DNA of 64,000 bases from Kribbella aluminosa (GTDB lineage Bacteria; Actinomycetota; Actinomycetes; Propionibacteriales; Kribbellaceae). This document shows, piece by piece, positions 44,489 through 52,825 of this stretch. Made by a program: the position numbers and the translations under genes. Every line of letters begins with the position of its first letter. Positions within the stretch are counted from its first letter, which is position 1. The stretch covers positions 930,001-994,000 of the forward strand of contig NZ_JAGINT010000001.1 in the NCBI RefSeq assembly GCF_017876295.1, given 5' to 3'. The notes under the pieces are model-generated. The model did no database searches. It saw only the letters and a program-made list of their open reading frames with translations, and was not told where the DNA came from.

Positions 44489-45646
44489 ATGACAACAATC
44501 TGCGCCGACGCGGTCGAGACGCGCGGGTGGGCCGCGTCCGTGACGATGGCAGCCACCGTCTTCACCGTGGTGACCGCCGAGATGCTCCCCGTCGGCCTAC
44601 TCACCCCGATGAGCGAATCCCTCCACGTAACGGACGGCGCCGCGGGCCTGGCGCTGACGGCAACAGGTGTGACTTCCGCAGTTGCCGCGCCGGTTCTCCC
44701 GTTGATGCTGGGCCGGCTGGACCGCCGCGCAGTACTGGGCGGATTGATGGTGCTGCTGGCTGCGTCGGCGTTCGCCGCCGCCATCACGTCCGACTTCTCC
44801 GTGTTGATGGTGACGAGGGTCCTGATGGGCATCTCGATCGGCGGCGTCTGGCTCCTCACGGTCAGCCTCGCCCGCCGCGTAGTACCGCCGACCGCCGCCG
44901 GCCCCGCCACTTCCCTGATCTTCTCCGGTATCGGCATCGCCTCCGTCCTCGGCATTCCGGCCGGCGCGTACGTCGGTGAGCTGGCCGGCTGGCGCTGGGC
45001 CTTCGCCGGCGTCGGCGTACTCGCCCTGGTGCTAGCCGTTGCCCTGAGCATCAACCTGCCCAGCCTCCCACCGGAGCGCGCCGTCCGGCTACGTGACGTA
45101 CGACAGGTGCTCAAACGAAGCCAGGTCCGCGTGGGGCTCGTCCTCGTCGCGTTGATCGTGACCGGGCACTTCGCGGCGTACACCTACATCCGCCCACTCC
45201 TCGAACCCCGCATCGCCCCAGTGCTGATCGGTGCGTTCCTGCTCGCGTACGGCGTGGCCGGTGTCCTCGGCAACTTCCTCACCGGCGCCCTCCGCCCGCA
45301 CCGAGCCCTGACCGTCATCGCTGCAGGTATCGCCCTCGCGACGTTGGTCATGCCAACAGTCGGCGCGACGGTCGCCGGATCCCTTGTCCTGCTGGTGATC
45401 TGGGGTTTCGCGTACGGCGGTACGACGGTCAGCACGCAGGCGTGGGCGCACGCCGCGGCGCCCAGTGCCCCCGAATCATCGTCCGCTGTCCTGGTGGGGG
45501 TGTACAACGGATCGATCGCACTGGGCGCCTTCACCGGCGGCCAGGTCGCCGACCGCTTCGGTGTGGCGACGGTCACCTGGCTCCCCGCGGTCCTCGCGAC
45601 CGCGGCGCTTGTCGTACTACTGGCGCACCGCCGCCAGCGCGGCTGA
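44489..45646 (+). CDS. MFS transporter, DHA1-type
   Basis: A 385-residue 12-TM exporter similar to the MFS at 8621 ([43 protein letters not shown]-like end). The first TM and the [10 protein letters not shown] segment match the CmlA/AraJ branch. ATG 44489; no strong ribosome-binding site is seen. Control by the divergent LysR regulator is likely. Confidence 0.87.
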   Translation: MTTICADAVETRGWAASVTMAATVFTVVTAEMLPVGLLTPMSESLHVTDGAAGLALTATGVTSAVAAPVLPLMLGRLDRRAVLGGLMVLLAASAFAAAITSDFSVLMVTRVLMGISIGGVWLLTVSLARRVVPPTAAGPATSLIFSGIGIASVLGIPAGAYVGELAGWRWAFAGVGVLALVLAVALSINLPSLPPERAVRLRDVRQVLKRSQVRVGLVLVALIVTGHFAAYTYIRPLLEPRIAPVLIGAFLLAYGVAGVLGNFLTGALRPHRALTVIAAGIALATLVMPTVGATVAGSLVLLVIWGFAYGGTTVSTQAWAHAAAPSAPESSSAVLVGVYNGSIALGAFTGGQVADRFGVATVTWLPAVLATAALVVLLAHRRQRG

Positions 45647-46567
45647 GTCCTCGTCGCCGAAGGTGTCCTCGAGCTTCTCCGGCGAGTAGTCCAGGTCGAT
45701 CCCGGCGACGTCCGCGCCGACCGCCGACTCGATCGCACCGAGCCGGCGGGTGGCGCGGTCACCGGCGTACGTCATCAGGGCGGTCGGGTTGATCTCCGGC
45801 GGAAGCTCTGCCGAGTTGTCGAGAGCCCACTGGATCTGCGTCAGCGCATGCGGGAGGAGCTCCTCCATCGTGTCCGTGACGACCTTCCAGTTCGACTCGT
45901 CGGCGGCGACGTGCCGGCGGCAGGTGAACGTGCCCCAGGCCATGTGCCGCCGCTCGTCGTCACCGATCCGGCGGATCAGCTCCTGCATTCCGGGCAGTAC
46001 GCCGCGGGACGTGCAGAGCAGGTTCCACGCGTGGTACCCGGTGAGCGCGAGCGTCCCTTCGACCACATGGTTGTAGGTCACGGACGCGCGCACCTGGTTC
46101 GACGGCGACGGGTCGTCGGCGAGCGACTTCAGGGCGACCGGCAGCGCCTCGTAGAAGATCGCGCGGTACCCCGGGTTGTTCTCGACGTACCGATGGAGGT
46201 CCTCGGTGACGCCGACCGCGTCCAGCCAGAGCCGGAAGACCGCGGTGTGCTTGGCCTCCTCGAAGCAGAACTGCGTCAGGTACATCTCGTCGCCGAAGCG
46301 CCCCTCGGCTGACATCGCCTGCAGGAACGGCTGCAGGTCCTCGGTGACCGCCTCCTCGCCGGCGATGAACTGCGAGCAGAGCAGCAACGCGTTGTCCTTG
46401 TCGTTGTCGCCCAGCTCCTGCCAGTCCTTCGCGTCCTGGCTGAAGTCGATGTCCCGCGGGTTCCAGAACTTGCGGTTGCCCTTGTCGAACAGCCGCAGCG
46501 GCAGCGCGTCCCAGTTGAGCCCGCCGGCCTTCAGTGAGCTGAAACCCTGCCTGTGCAGTTCGTTCAT
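45617..46567 (-). CDS. R2-like ligand-binding oxidase (R2lox)
   Basis: A 316-residue ferritin-like protein very close in motif content to Mycobacterium tuberculosis Rv0233. Metal ligands sit in [28 protein letters not shown] and [10 protein letters not shown], and the Val and Tyr of the R2lox ether cross-link are present in EEAV and TYNH. R2lox assembles a Mn/Fe cofactor and binds a fatty acid; its physiological reaction is unknown. AGGAGG precedes ATG 46567, which overlaps the stop of the TetR gene. It is thus the second gene of a TetR-R2lox operon. Confidence 0.9.
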   Translation of the reverse strand: MNELHRQGFSSLKAGGLNWDALPLRLFDKGNRKFWNPRDIDFSQDAKDWQELGDNDKDNALLLCSQFIAGEEAVTEDLQPFLQAMSAEGRFGDEMYLTQFCFEEAKHTAVFRLWLDAVGVTEDLHRYVENNPGYRAIFYEALPVALKSLADDPSPSNQVRASVTYNHVVEGTLALTGYHAWNLLCTSRGVLPGMQELIRRIGDDERRHMAWGTFTCRRHVAADESNWKVVTDTMEELLPHALTQIQWALDNSAELPPEINPTALMTYAGDRATRRLGAIESAVGADVAGIDLDYSPEKLEDTFGDEDSAALAAVRQ

Positions 46568-47172
46568 ACGTGCAGCCTCCTGGATTCGGCGGGACGGTGC
46601 TGTTTCAAGAGGGGAGAGAGAACGCGAGCCAGCTGCGCCGCCACCACCGCCGGGGGAGGGCCCGGGGTGACGATGTGGCTGATGACGACGCGCAAGGCGA
46701 CGTCGACGCAGCTGGTCGCGTCCTCTGCGGGTACCTCCGGCCAGTGCTCCCTGACATGGGCATCCAGCCGGAGGTGTGCCAGCTCCAGCACCTGCTGCCC
46801 CCGTGTCGTCAGCAGCTGACTGGCCTGGTCCGATCCCGGCCGGCCCAGCGCCGCCTTCACCAGCGGGTTCTCCCTGGCCAGCGTGAGCGCCCGCTCGACC
46901 GCGGCCCGGAGGCCGTCGATCGGATCGGACTGCTCGGCGAGCGCTGCGTTCACGTCCAGCAGGAACCGCTCGGTCTCGCGTCCCGCGACGGCCTCCAGCA
47001 CGCCCCACTTGTCCCCGAACTCGTTGTAGACGGTCTGCCGGGACACCCCAGTACGACGGGCGACCTCGGCCATCCGGAGCCCGTCGTACCCACCTGTCTC
47101 GATGGCGTCCTGTGCAGCGTCCAACAACTCGTCACGAAGGCGGCGTCTGGTCCGGTCGGCAAACGAGTCCAT
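46564..47172 (-). CDS. TetR-family regulator of R2lox
   Basis: A 202-residue TetR regulator with the [23 protein letters not shown] and the variable ligand domain. The C-terminal end overlaps the R2lox ATG by four bases, so it is translated with it and is the probable controller. ATG 47172. An inverted repeat lies 24 bp upstream. Confidence 0.9.
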   Translation of the reverse strand: MDSFADRTRRRLRDELLDAAQDAIETGGYDGLRMAEVARRTGVSRQTVYNEFGDKWGVLEAVAGRETERFLLDVNAALAEQSDPIDGLRAAVERALTLARENPLVKAALGRPGSDQASQLLTTRGQQVLELAHLRLDAHVREHWPEVPAEDATSCVDVALRVVISHIVTPGPPPAVVAAQLARVLSPLLKQHRPAESRRLHV

Positions 47173-47195
47173 GCGGACGAGGGTTTACAAAAATG

Positions 47196-47218
47196 GTCCG
47201 GATGTCAAGAGTCCGGAC
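47196..47218 (-). promoter_or_regulatory. TetR operator and promoter of TetR-R2lox
   Basis: GTCCGGA (47196-47202) and TCCGGAC (47212-47218) form an inverted repeat with a 9-bp spacer. A perfect -35 hexamer TTGACA lies within it on the minus strand (47208-47203), so binding should block the promoter. Confidence 0.6.
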
Positions 47219-47227
47219 AGTGTGTCC

Positions 47228-48157
47228 TCAGTTGTCAAGTGCGGAGAAGTGCGAGGCGTCGCCGGTGCGCGGCGTACTGCGGACCCCGTCGACGCTCACC
47301 GGTACGTCGCCGGCGAGCGTGATCCGGTGCAGCCGGCGCGGCAGGTCGTCGTAGTCGGCGACGCCGTAGTGCTGGGTCGCGCGGTTGTCCCAGATCGCCA
47401 GGTCGCCGGGCTGCCAGTGCCAGCGGACGGTGTTGTCGTTGTTCGTCACGCGGTTCTGCAGCAGGTTGAAGAGCGCGGTGGTCTCGGTGGAGCTCAGGCC
47501 GACGAACCGCCGTACGAAATGACCGAGGACCAGGGAGCGCTCGCCGGTCTCGGGGTGGACGCGGACCACCGGGTGCTCGGTCTCGAACAGCTTGGACTCG
47601 AACTGCTTGTGGTGCTCCTCGTACTTCACGTCCACCCCGCCGATCCGCCCCTCGTCCGCGTGGCCGGCGTAGTCGTACACGTTGCTGTGCACCGCCCACA
47701 GCCGATCGACCAGCGCCTGCAGTGCCTGCGGGAGATTCGCGTACGCCGTGACGGTGTTCGCCCAGGTGGTGTCTCCGCCGTACGCCGGCAGCGTGACCGC
47801 CCGGAGCAGGCTGATCGCGGGGATCCGGTCGATGAACGTGACGTCGGTGTGCCAGCTGTTCGCCTTGCTGTAGTCGGAGTCGATCGGCAGCACGTTCGTG
47901 GCGCCGTCGAGGCTCTTCGAGGTCGGGTGCGCGAGCGTCGGCGTCCCGAGCAGCTTCGCGAACGCGAGCTGACCGGCGTCGTCGAGGTGCTGCTGCTCGC
48001 GGAAGAAGATCACCTTGTGCTCGAGCAGCGCGCTCCTGATCGCTGCCACGGTCTCCGGCGCCAGGTCCCCACCCAGCCGGACTTTGCCGACTACCGCCCC
48101 GAGCGTCCCACCCACCTTGCTGACGGTGATTTCCGGTGCTTGCAGTTGTGCGGTCAT
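47228..48157 (-). CDS. TauD/TfdA-family 2-oxoglutarate dioxygenase
   Basis: A 309-residue Fe(II)/2OG oxygenase. The HXD pair is in NSWHTDVTF, the distal histidine in [10 protein letters not shown] and the 2OG-binding arginine in [22 protein letters not shown] is the usual N-terminal segment. Family members hydroxylate taurine, alkyl sulfates or herbicides; the substrate here cannot be named. GGAGGGAG precedes ATG 48157. No sulfonate ABC transporter is adjacent. Confidence 0.9.
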   Translation of the reverse strand: MTAQLQAPEITVSKVGGTLGAVVGKVRLGGDLAPETVAAIRSALLEHKVIFFREQQHLDDAGQLAFAKLLGTPTLAHPTSKSLDGATNVLPIDSDYSKANSWHTDVTFIDRIPAISLLRAVTLPAYGGDTTWANTVTAYANLPQALQALVDRLWAVHSNVYDYAGHADEGRIGGVDVKYEEHHKQFESKLFETEHPVVRVHPETGERSLVLGHFVRRFVGLSSTETTALFNLLQNRVTNNDNTVRWHWQPGDLAIWDNRATQHYGVADYDDLPRRLHRITLAGDVPVSVDGVRSTPRTGDASHFSALDN

Positions 48158-48215
48158 GACGTGCTCCCTCCGGTCGCGCCGGCCGGCTCGCCCGGTGACC
48201 GGCTGCTGGAAATTC

Positions 48216-48280
48216 CCCCCGCCCCGGGCGAAGCGAGGGGCGGGGGTCGGTTAACTTCTATTTTTCTACTGATTTAGTAG
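48216..48280 (-). promoter_or_regulatory. Hairpin and palindrome in the TauD leader
   Basis: CCCCCGCCCC (48216-48225) pairs with GGGGCGGGGG (48237-48246) across an 11-base loop containing GCGAAGCGAGG. Further upstream CTACT-GATTT-AGTAG (48266-48280) is a 15-bp inverted repeat in an AT-rich patch likely to hold the promoter. Both fall in the gap between TauD and the divergent HAD-LarE gene. Confidence 0.5.
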
Positions 48281-48341
48281 CTTTTGGGGTTGTTTCGGGA
48301 TGCGAGACCGGGTGCGTGACGGGTCACGTAGTGTTGGGGGC

Positions 48342-49818
48342 GTGTCAACCGCCGCTCTTGAATCCGCCCCTGAGACCGCCGACGTGCCGGAGTTGGTCGT
48401 CGGGTTCGACCTGGACATGACGCTCATCGACTCCCGGCCCGGGATCCAGGCGGTCTGGGACCTGCTGGCCGCGGAGACCGGCGTACCGATCGACTCCGAG
48501 CTGGTCGTCAGCCGGCTCGGGCCGCCGTTGACCTGGGAGATGGCGAACTGGTTCCCGCCCGAGCAGGTCGACGCGATGGTCGCCCGGTACCGCGAGCACT
48601 ACCCGGAGCACGCGATCTCGGGCAGCCTGCCGCTGCCGGGCGTGGCCGAGTCGCTGGCCGCGATCCGCGCGCTCCGCGGCCGCACGATGGTGGTGTCCGC
48701 GAAGTACACCCCGTCGGTCCGGCTGCACCTGGAGCACCTCGACCTGGACGTCGACGAGCCGGTCGGCGACCTGCACGGAGCCGAGAAGGGTACGGCGCTG
48801 CGTGAGCACCAGGCGACGGTCTTCGTCGGCGATCACACCGCGGACATCGACGGCGCGCATGCCGCCGGTGCGGTCGCGGTGTCGGTGGCGACCGGCCCGT
48901 TCACCGCGGACGAGCTGCGCGCGTACGGCGCCGACGTCGTACTGAACGACCTGACCGAGTTCCCGGCGTGGCTCGAGGAGTACGTGCTCGAGCAGCGGCT
49001 CGAGGCGTTGATGCGACGGCTGTCGTCGTACGACAAGATGGTCGTCGCGTTCAGCGGCGGCGCCGACTCGGCGTTCCTGCTGGCGGCCGCGGCGCGGGCG
49101 ATCGGCCCGGCGAACGTGATCGCCGCGACCGCCGTCTCGCCGTCGTTGCCGGCCGCCGAGCTGGAGCCGGCGGCGCGGTTCGCGGACGGTCTCGGCGTAC
49201 GGCATGTCACCCCGCACACGCACGAGATGGAGCGCGAGGGCTACCAGGCGAACTCGGGTGCCCGGTGCTACTTCTGCAAGGCCGAGCTGATCGAGACGCT
49301 GCAGCCGATCGCGGACGAGTTCGGCATCACCGCGATCGCCACCGGGACCAACGCGGACGACGCGATCGCCGGCTTCCGCCCCGGGATCCGGGCGGCGTTC
49401 GAACGCGGCGCGCTGACGCCGCTGCGGGACGCCCGGCTGACCAAGGCGCAGATCCGGAAGGCGTCGCGCAGCTGGGGACTGGACACGTCCGACAAGCCGG
49501 CCGCGGCCCTGCCTGTCGAGCCGGATCGCGTACGGCATCCGGATCACCCCGAATCTGCTCGTCCGGGTCGACCGTGCCGAGCAGGCGGTCCGCGACCGGT
49601 TGGCGTCGTACGGCGTCGAGAACGTACGCGTCCGCGACCTCGGCGACAGCGCCTCGATCGAGATCGACGCGGCGTTGCTGGACCGGGTGGACCGGCAGGA
49701 CCTGGTCGACGCGGTGGTCGCGGAAGGGTTCGCGACCGCGCAGGTCGACCCGCGCGGATTCCGCTCCGGGTCGATGAACGAGCGGCTGCCGGAACCTGAG
49801 AAGTACCGCAACCTCTAA
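48342..49818 (+). pseudogene. larE: HAD phosphatase - LarE fusion with a +1 frameshift
   Basis: Residues 1-215 are a HAD hydrolase (GFDLDMTLIDS nucleophile, GDHTADIDGAH). Without a stop the frame continues into LarE, the ATP-dependent sacrificial sulfur transferase that helps make the nickel-pincer cofactor (PP-loop AFSGGADSAFLLA, ARCYFCKAEL, TGTNADDA). At 49507-49509 a CCC run has one base too many; removing it gives AAACLSSRIAYGIRITPN and an intact C terminus ending EPEKYRNL at 49818. The cysteine of CLSSR, the expected sulfur donor, is the first codon after the shift. As written, the frame runs wrongly to 49799. Sequencing error, mutation or programmed shifting cannot be separated here. 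GTG 48342 may be leaderless. Confidence 0.75.
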
Positions 49819-49945
49819 AGGGTGCGGGAAGACTGCTTGATCAGGTACTTTCCCGGAGGCGCCGTTGCGCCGCTTCACGTACGCTTGGTTTTCGATTCCG
49901 AACGATTCACGACTGCTGTGCTTGATTTCTACAGATGGGGTTCCC

Positions 49946-50329
49946 GTGCCCGTAGGCAAGGTGAAGTGGTATGACTCCGAGAAGGGGTTCGGATTCCTCA
50001 GCAAGGAGGAGGGCGGGGACGTCTACGTCCGCGCCGAGGCCTTGCCGTCGGGTGTGACCAACCTGAAGCCGGGCCAGAAGGTCGAGTTCGGCGTCGTCGA
50101 GGGCCGCAAGGGCGAACAGGCCCTGCAGGTCCGGCTGATCGACCCGCCGCCGTCGGTGGCGAAGGCGATGCGCCCGAAGCCCGAGGACATGCAGGTCGTC
50201 ATCGAGGACCTGATCAAACTTCTCGATCGGATCGGCGAGGGCTACCGCCACGGCCGCCAGCCCGACAACAAGTCCGCCCGCCAGGTCGCGACCGTCCTCC
50301 GAGGTGTGGCCGACAAACTCGACGTCTGA
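49946..50329 (+). CDS. Cold-shock-domain protein with C-terminal extension
   Basis: A 127-residue protein. Residues 1-65 are a cold-shock domain with RNP1 KGFGFLS and a modified RNP2 (DVYVRAEAL in place of VFVH). About 60 further residues form a helical tail (EDMQVVIEDLIKLLDRIGEG), typical of an actinobacterial subgroup. It should bind single-stranded RNA or DNA. GTG 49946 follows GATGGGG. A 127-bp leader separates it from larE. Confidence 0.9.
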   Translation: MPVGKVKWYDSEKGFGFLSKEEGGDVYVRAEALPSGVTNLKPGQKVEFGVVEGRKGEQALQVRLIDPPPSVAKAMRPKPEDMQVVIEDLIKLLDRIGEGYRHGRQPDNKSARQVATVLRGVADKLDV

Positions 50330-50331
50330 GG

Positions 50332-51060
50332 TCAGCTCGTCAGTCGATCGATCCGGGACTGGATGCCGTCCAGGACGGTGTCCAGTCCGAAGCCGAACTC
50401 GGCCGCGTCGAAGTCGCCGGCGTAGCCCTCGTCCGGCGGCACCTCGAGGGTTGCGGCGATGCCCGGAAACCGGTCCGGGGTCGCCAGCATCGCCAGCCGC
50501 TGGGTGTAGAGCCGGTCGGCTACCTGTACGGCGTCGGGCTCGGTCAGCATGTTCGCGGTGAGTTGCGCCGTACCGCGGACGTAGATGTTCACCAGCAGCA
50601 TCGCGGACAGCCGGTCCTGCGGTGCCAGCGGCGTACCGTCGAACGCCTGCAGGCCGGCCTCCATCCAGGCCAGCTGGTGCGGTGACAGTGGCGGTTCCTG
50701 GATCGGGATCTGCAGGATCCACGGGTGTTGCCGCAGCCCGTCGCGGAACGCCTGCGCCCACGCGGTGACCTTCTCCCGCCAGCCGCGCTCCGGGTCGAAT
50801 GCCGGCGGTTCGGCGAAGGCGTGCTCGAGCATCACGACGTACAGGTCGTCCTTGGCGTCGACGTACCGGTAGAGCGACATCGTGGTGAAGCCGAGCTCGG
50901 CGGCCACCTTGCTCATCGAGACCGCCGCCAGCCCACCCGCGTCCGCCAGCTTGACCGCGGCCCGCGCGATGTCGCTGATGTGGAACGCCGGCTTGGGCCC
51001 CGGCCGGCTCCGCCCCTCGATCCCCCAGAGCTGCTGCAAGACCCTCGGTAGCTCTTCCAT
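50332..51060 (-). CDS. TetR-family regulator (TetR_C_1 type)
   Basis: A 242-residue TetR regulator. The HTH is AAVSMSKVAAELGFTTMSLYRYV, and an N-terminal extension of about 25 residues precedes it, as in TetR(D)-like proteins. It is divergent from the QacA-type MFS gene and almost certainly represses it. ATG 51060 is used; GTG 51066, two codons upstream, is equally possible given the GGAGGGAGAGA run. Its leader carries two copies of a 38-bp repeat. Confidence 0.88.
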   Translation of the reverse strand: MEELPRVLQQLWGIEGRSRPGPKPAFHISDIARAAVKLADAGGLAAVSMSKVAAELGFTTMSLYRYVDAKDDLYVVMLEHAFAEPPAFDPERGWREKVTAWAQAFRDGLRQHPWILQIPIQEPPLSPHQLAWMEAGLQAFDGTPLAPQDRLSAMLLVNIYVRGTAQLTANMLTEPDAVQVADRLYTQRLAMLATPDRFPGIAATLEVPPDEGYAGDFDAAEFGFGLDTVLDGIQSRIDRLTS

Positions 51061-51071
51061 AGTCACCCACT

Positions 51072-51155
51072 CTCTCCCTCCGCTCCGCCGAGCGAAGCGA
51101 GGCTGCTTTTCCGCATCCTCTCCCTCCGCTCCGCCGAGCGAAGCGAGGCTGCTTT
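51072..51155. repeat. Two 38-bp direct repeats in the TetR leader
   Basis: Identical 38-bp units at 51072-51109 and 51118-51155 are separated by 8 bp. Each contains GAGCGAAGCGAGG and can fold on itself (CCTCCGCTC with GAGCG/GCGAGG). The core GCGAAGCGAGG also occurs at 48229-48239 in the TauD leader. Confidence 0.75.
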
Positions 51156-51165
51156 CCTCTCATCC

Positions 51166-51238
51166 TATCTGTTTACAGCATAGACAGTCGTGTGTATGGT
51201 CTGTGTATGGCGCACACAGTGTGCGGCGTAGACAGATA
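51166..51238. promoter_or_regulatory. Operator region of the TetR/MFS divergon
   Basis: TATCTGT (51166-51172) and ACAGATA (51232-51238) are inverted arms bracketing the region. Inside lies GCACACAGTGTGC (51212-51224), a perfect 13-bp palindrome. The MFS start at 51254 follows shortly after. Confidence 0.5.
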
Positions 51239-51253
51239 AACCGGAGGGGTGTC

Positions 51254-52792
51254 ATGGGTACGAACCAACGGGCGGGACGCAAGGAGTGGATCGCTCTCGG
51301 CGTGCTCGCGCTGCCGCTGCTGCTGGTCTCGATGGACGTCTCGGTGCTGTACTTCGCGGTCCCGTTCATCAGCGCGGACCTCGGCGTGTCGGCGACCGAG
51401 CAGCTGTGGATCTTCGACATCTACGGGTTCGTGCTCGCCGGCCTGCTGATCACGATGGGCTCGCTCGGCGACCGGATCGGCCGCCGCCGGCTGCTGCTGT
51501 TCGGCGCGATCGGGTTCGGGCTCGCGTCCGTCGCCGCGGCGTACGCGCAGAACCCGGAGCAGTTGATCGCCGCCCGCGCCGTCCTCGGTATCGGCGGCGC
51601 GACGCTGATGCCGTCGACCCTGGCGCTGATCCGGAACATGTTCCACGACCCGAAGCAGCGGTCGAAGGCGATCGCGTTCTGGAGCGCGGTGATGATGGGC
51701 GGGATCACGCTCGGTCCGGTGCTCGGCGGGTTCCTGCTGGAGCACTTCTGGTGGGGTTCGGTGTTCCTGATCAACACCCCGGCGATGGTGCTGCTGGTGG
51801 TGCTCGCGCCGGCGCTGCTGCCGGAGTTCAAGGCGCCGGTGCGCGGGCGGTTCGACCTGCTGGGCTCGGTGCTGTCGCTGGCCGCCGTACTGCCGGTGAT
51901 CTGGGGGATCAAGGAGTTGGCCGCTCACGGCTGGTCGGCGTCGCCGGTGGTCGCGATCGTCGCCGGGCTGGTGCTCGGGGTGCTGTTCGTGCGGCGGCAG
52001 CGGACCGCGGAGCACCCGATGGTGGACCTGTCGATGTTCCGGAACCGTGCGTTCAGCGGGTCACTGGCCGCGAACACGATCGGGACCTTGGCGCTGGTCG
52101 GGAACGCAGTGTTCCTCACGCAGTACCTGCAGCTGGTGCACGGGCTCTCGCCGCTGAAGGCCGCGCTGTGGTCGCTGGCGCCGTCGGTGCTGGTCGGTGG
52201 CGCCGCTCCCTTGGCGACCGTGCTGGCCGGGAAGCTGGATCGGGCCTACGTCATCGGTTGGGCCTTCGTGCTCGCGGCTTCGGGGTACGGCGTACTCACC
52301 CAGGTGCACGTCGACTCGTCGCTGGTGGTCCCGCTGGCCGGCGCCGGTCTGCTCGCGGCGGGCCTGGTGATGGTGATGACGCTGGTGACCGAGGCTGTTG
52401 TCGGTTCGGTCGCTCCGGAGCGTGCCGGGTCGGCGTCCGCGGTGATGGAGACCTGCTCCGAGTTCGGTGGAGCGCTCGGGATCGCGGTCCTCGGCTCGAT
52501 CGGCACCGCGGTCTACCGGTCCGACCTCCCCGCTGGTGTGGCCGGCCCAGTCCGCGAGGGTCTGCCCGCCGCCACCGCCGCGGCCGCCCACCTCCCCGCC
52601 CAACTGGCCGGCACGGTCCTGACCACCGCCCGCCACGCCTTCACGCACAGCATGAACGCCGTCGCCCTGGTCGGCGCCATCCTCCTCCTGACCACCGCGA
52701 TCATCACCACCCTCACCCTCCGCGGCACCACCCACCCGAGCCCGACCGAGGAGCCCGCCCCCGAGGAGGCGGACCTGGCTCCCGCAGCCTGA
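51254..52792 (+). CDS. MFS transporter, DHA2/QacA-EmrB type
   Basis: A 512-residue 14-TM multidrug exporter: SMDVSVLYFAVPFISADLG with the TM1 acidic residue, SLGDRIGRRRLLLFGA (motif A), GGATLMPSTLALIRNMF and ITLGPVLGGFLLEHF (motif C). It should expel cationic or lipophilic drugs with protons. GGAGGGG precedes ATG 51254. It is controlled with the divergent TetR gene. The C-terminal tail is rich in Pro and Glu. Confidence 0.92.
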   Translation: MGTNQRAGRKEWIALGVLALPLLLVSMDVSVLYFAVPFISADLGVSATEQLWIFDIYGFVLAGLLITMGSLGDRIGRRRLLLFGAIGFGLASVAAAYAQNPEQLIAARAVLGIGGATLMPSTLALIRNMFHDPKQRSKAIAFWSAVMMGGITLGPVLGGFLLEHFWWGSVFLINTPAMVLLVVLAPALLPEFKAPVRGRFDLLGSVLSLAAVLPVIWGIKELAAHGWSASPVVAIVAGLVLGVLFVRRQRTAEHPMVDLSMFRNRAFSGSLAANTIGTLALVGNAVFLTQYLQLVHGLSPLKAALWSLAPSVLVGGAAPLATVLAGKLDRAYVIGWAFVLAASGYGVLTQVHVDSSLVVPLAGAGLLAAGLVMVMTLVTEAVVGSVAPERAGSASAVMETCSEFGGALGIAVLGSIGTAVYRSDLPAGVAGPVREGLPAATAAAAHLPAQLAGTVLTTARHAFTHSMNAVALVGAILLLTTAIITTLTLRGTTHPSPTEEPAPEEADLAPAA

Positions 52793-52825
52793 TCCTGGGA
52801 ACGGCAGCTGTGGGGAAGATTTTGG

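Noticed and set aside
48158-48260. SAM or sulfur riboswitch upstream of the TauD gene
   Set aside because: The leader has a simple hairpin but none of the conserved core strings of SAM riboswitches that I could recognise.
51072-51155. Possible CRISPR-like array
   Set aside because: Only two repeat units with an 8-bp spacer and no cas genes nearby.
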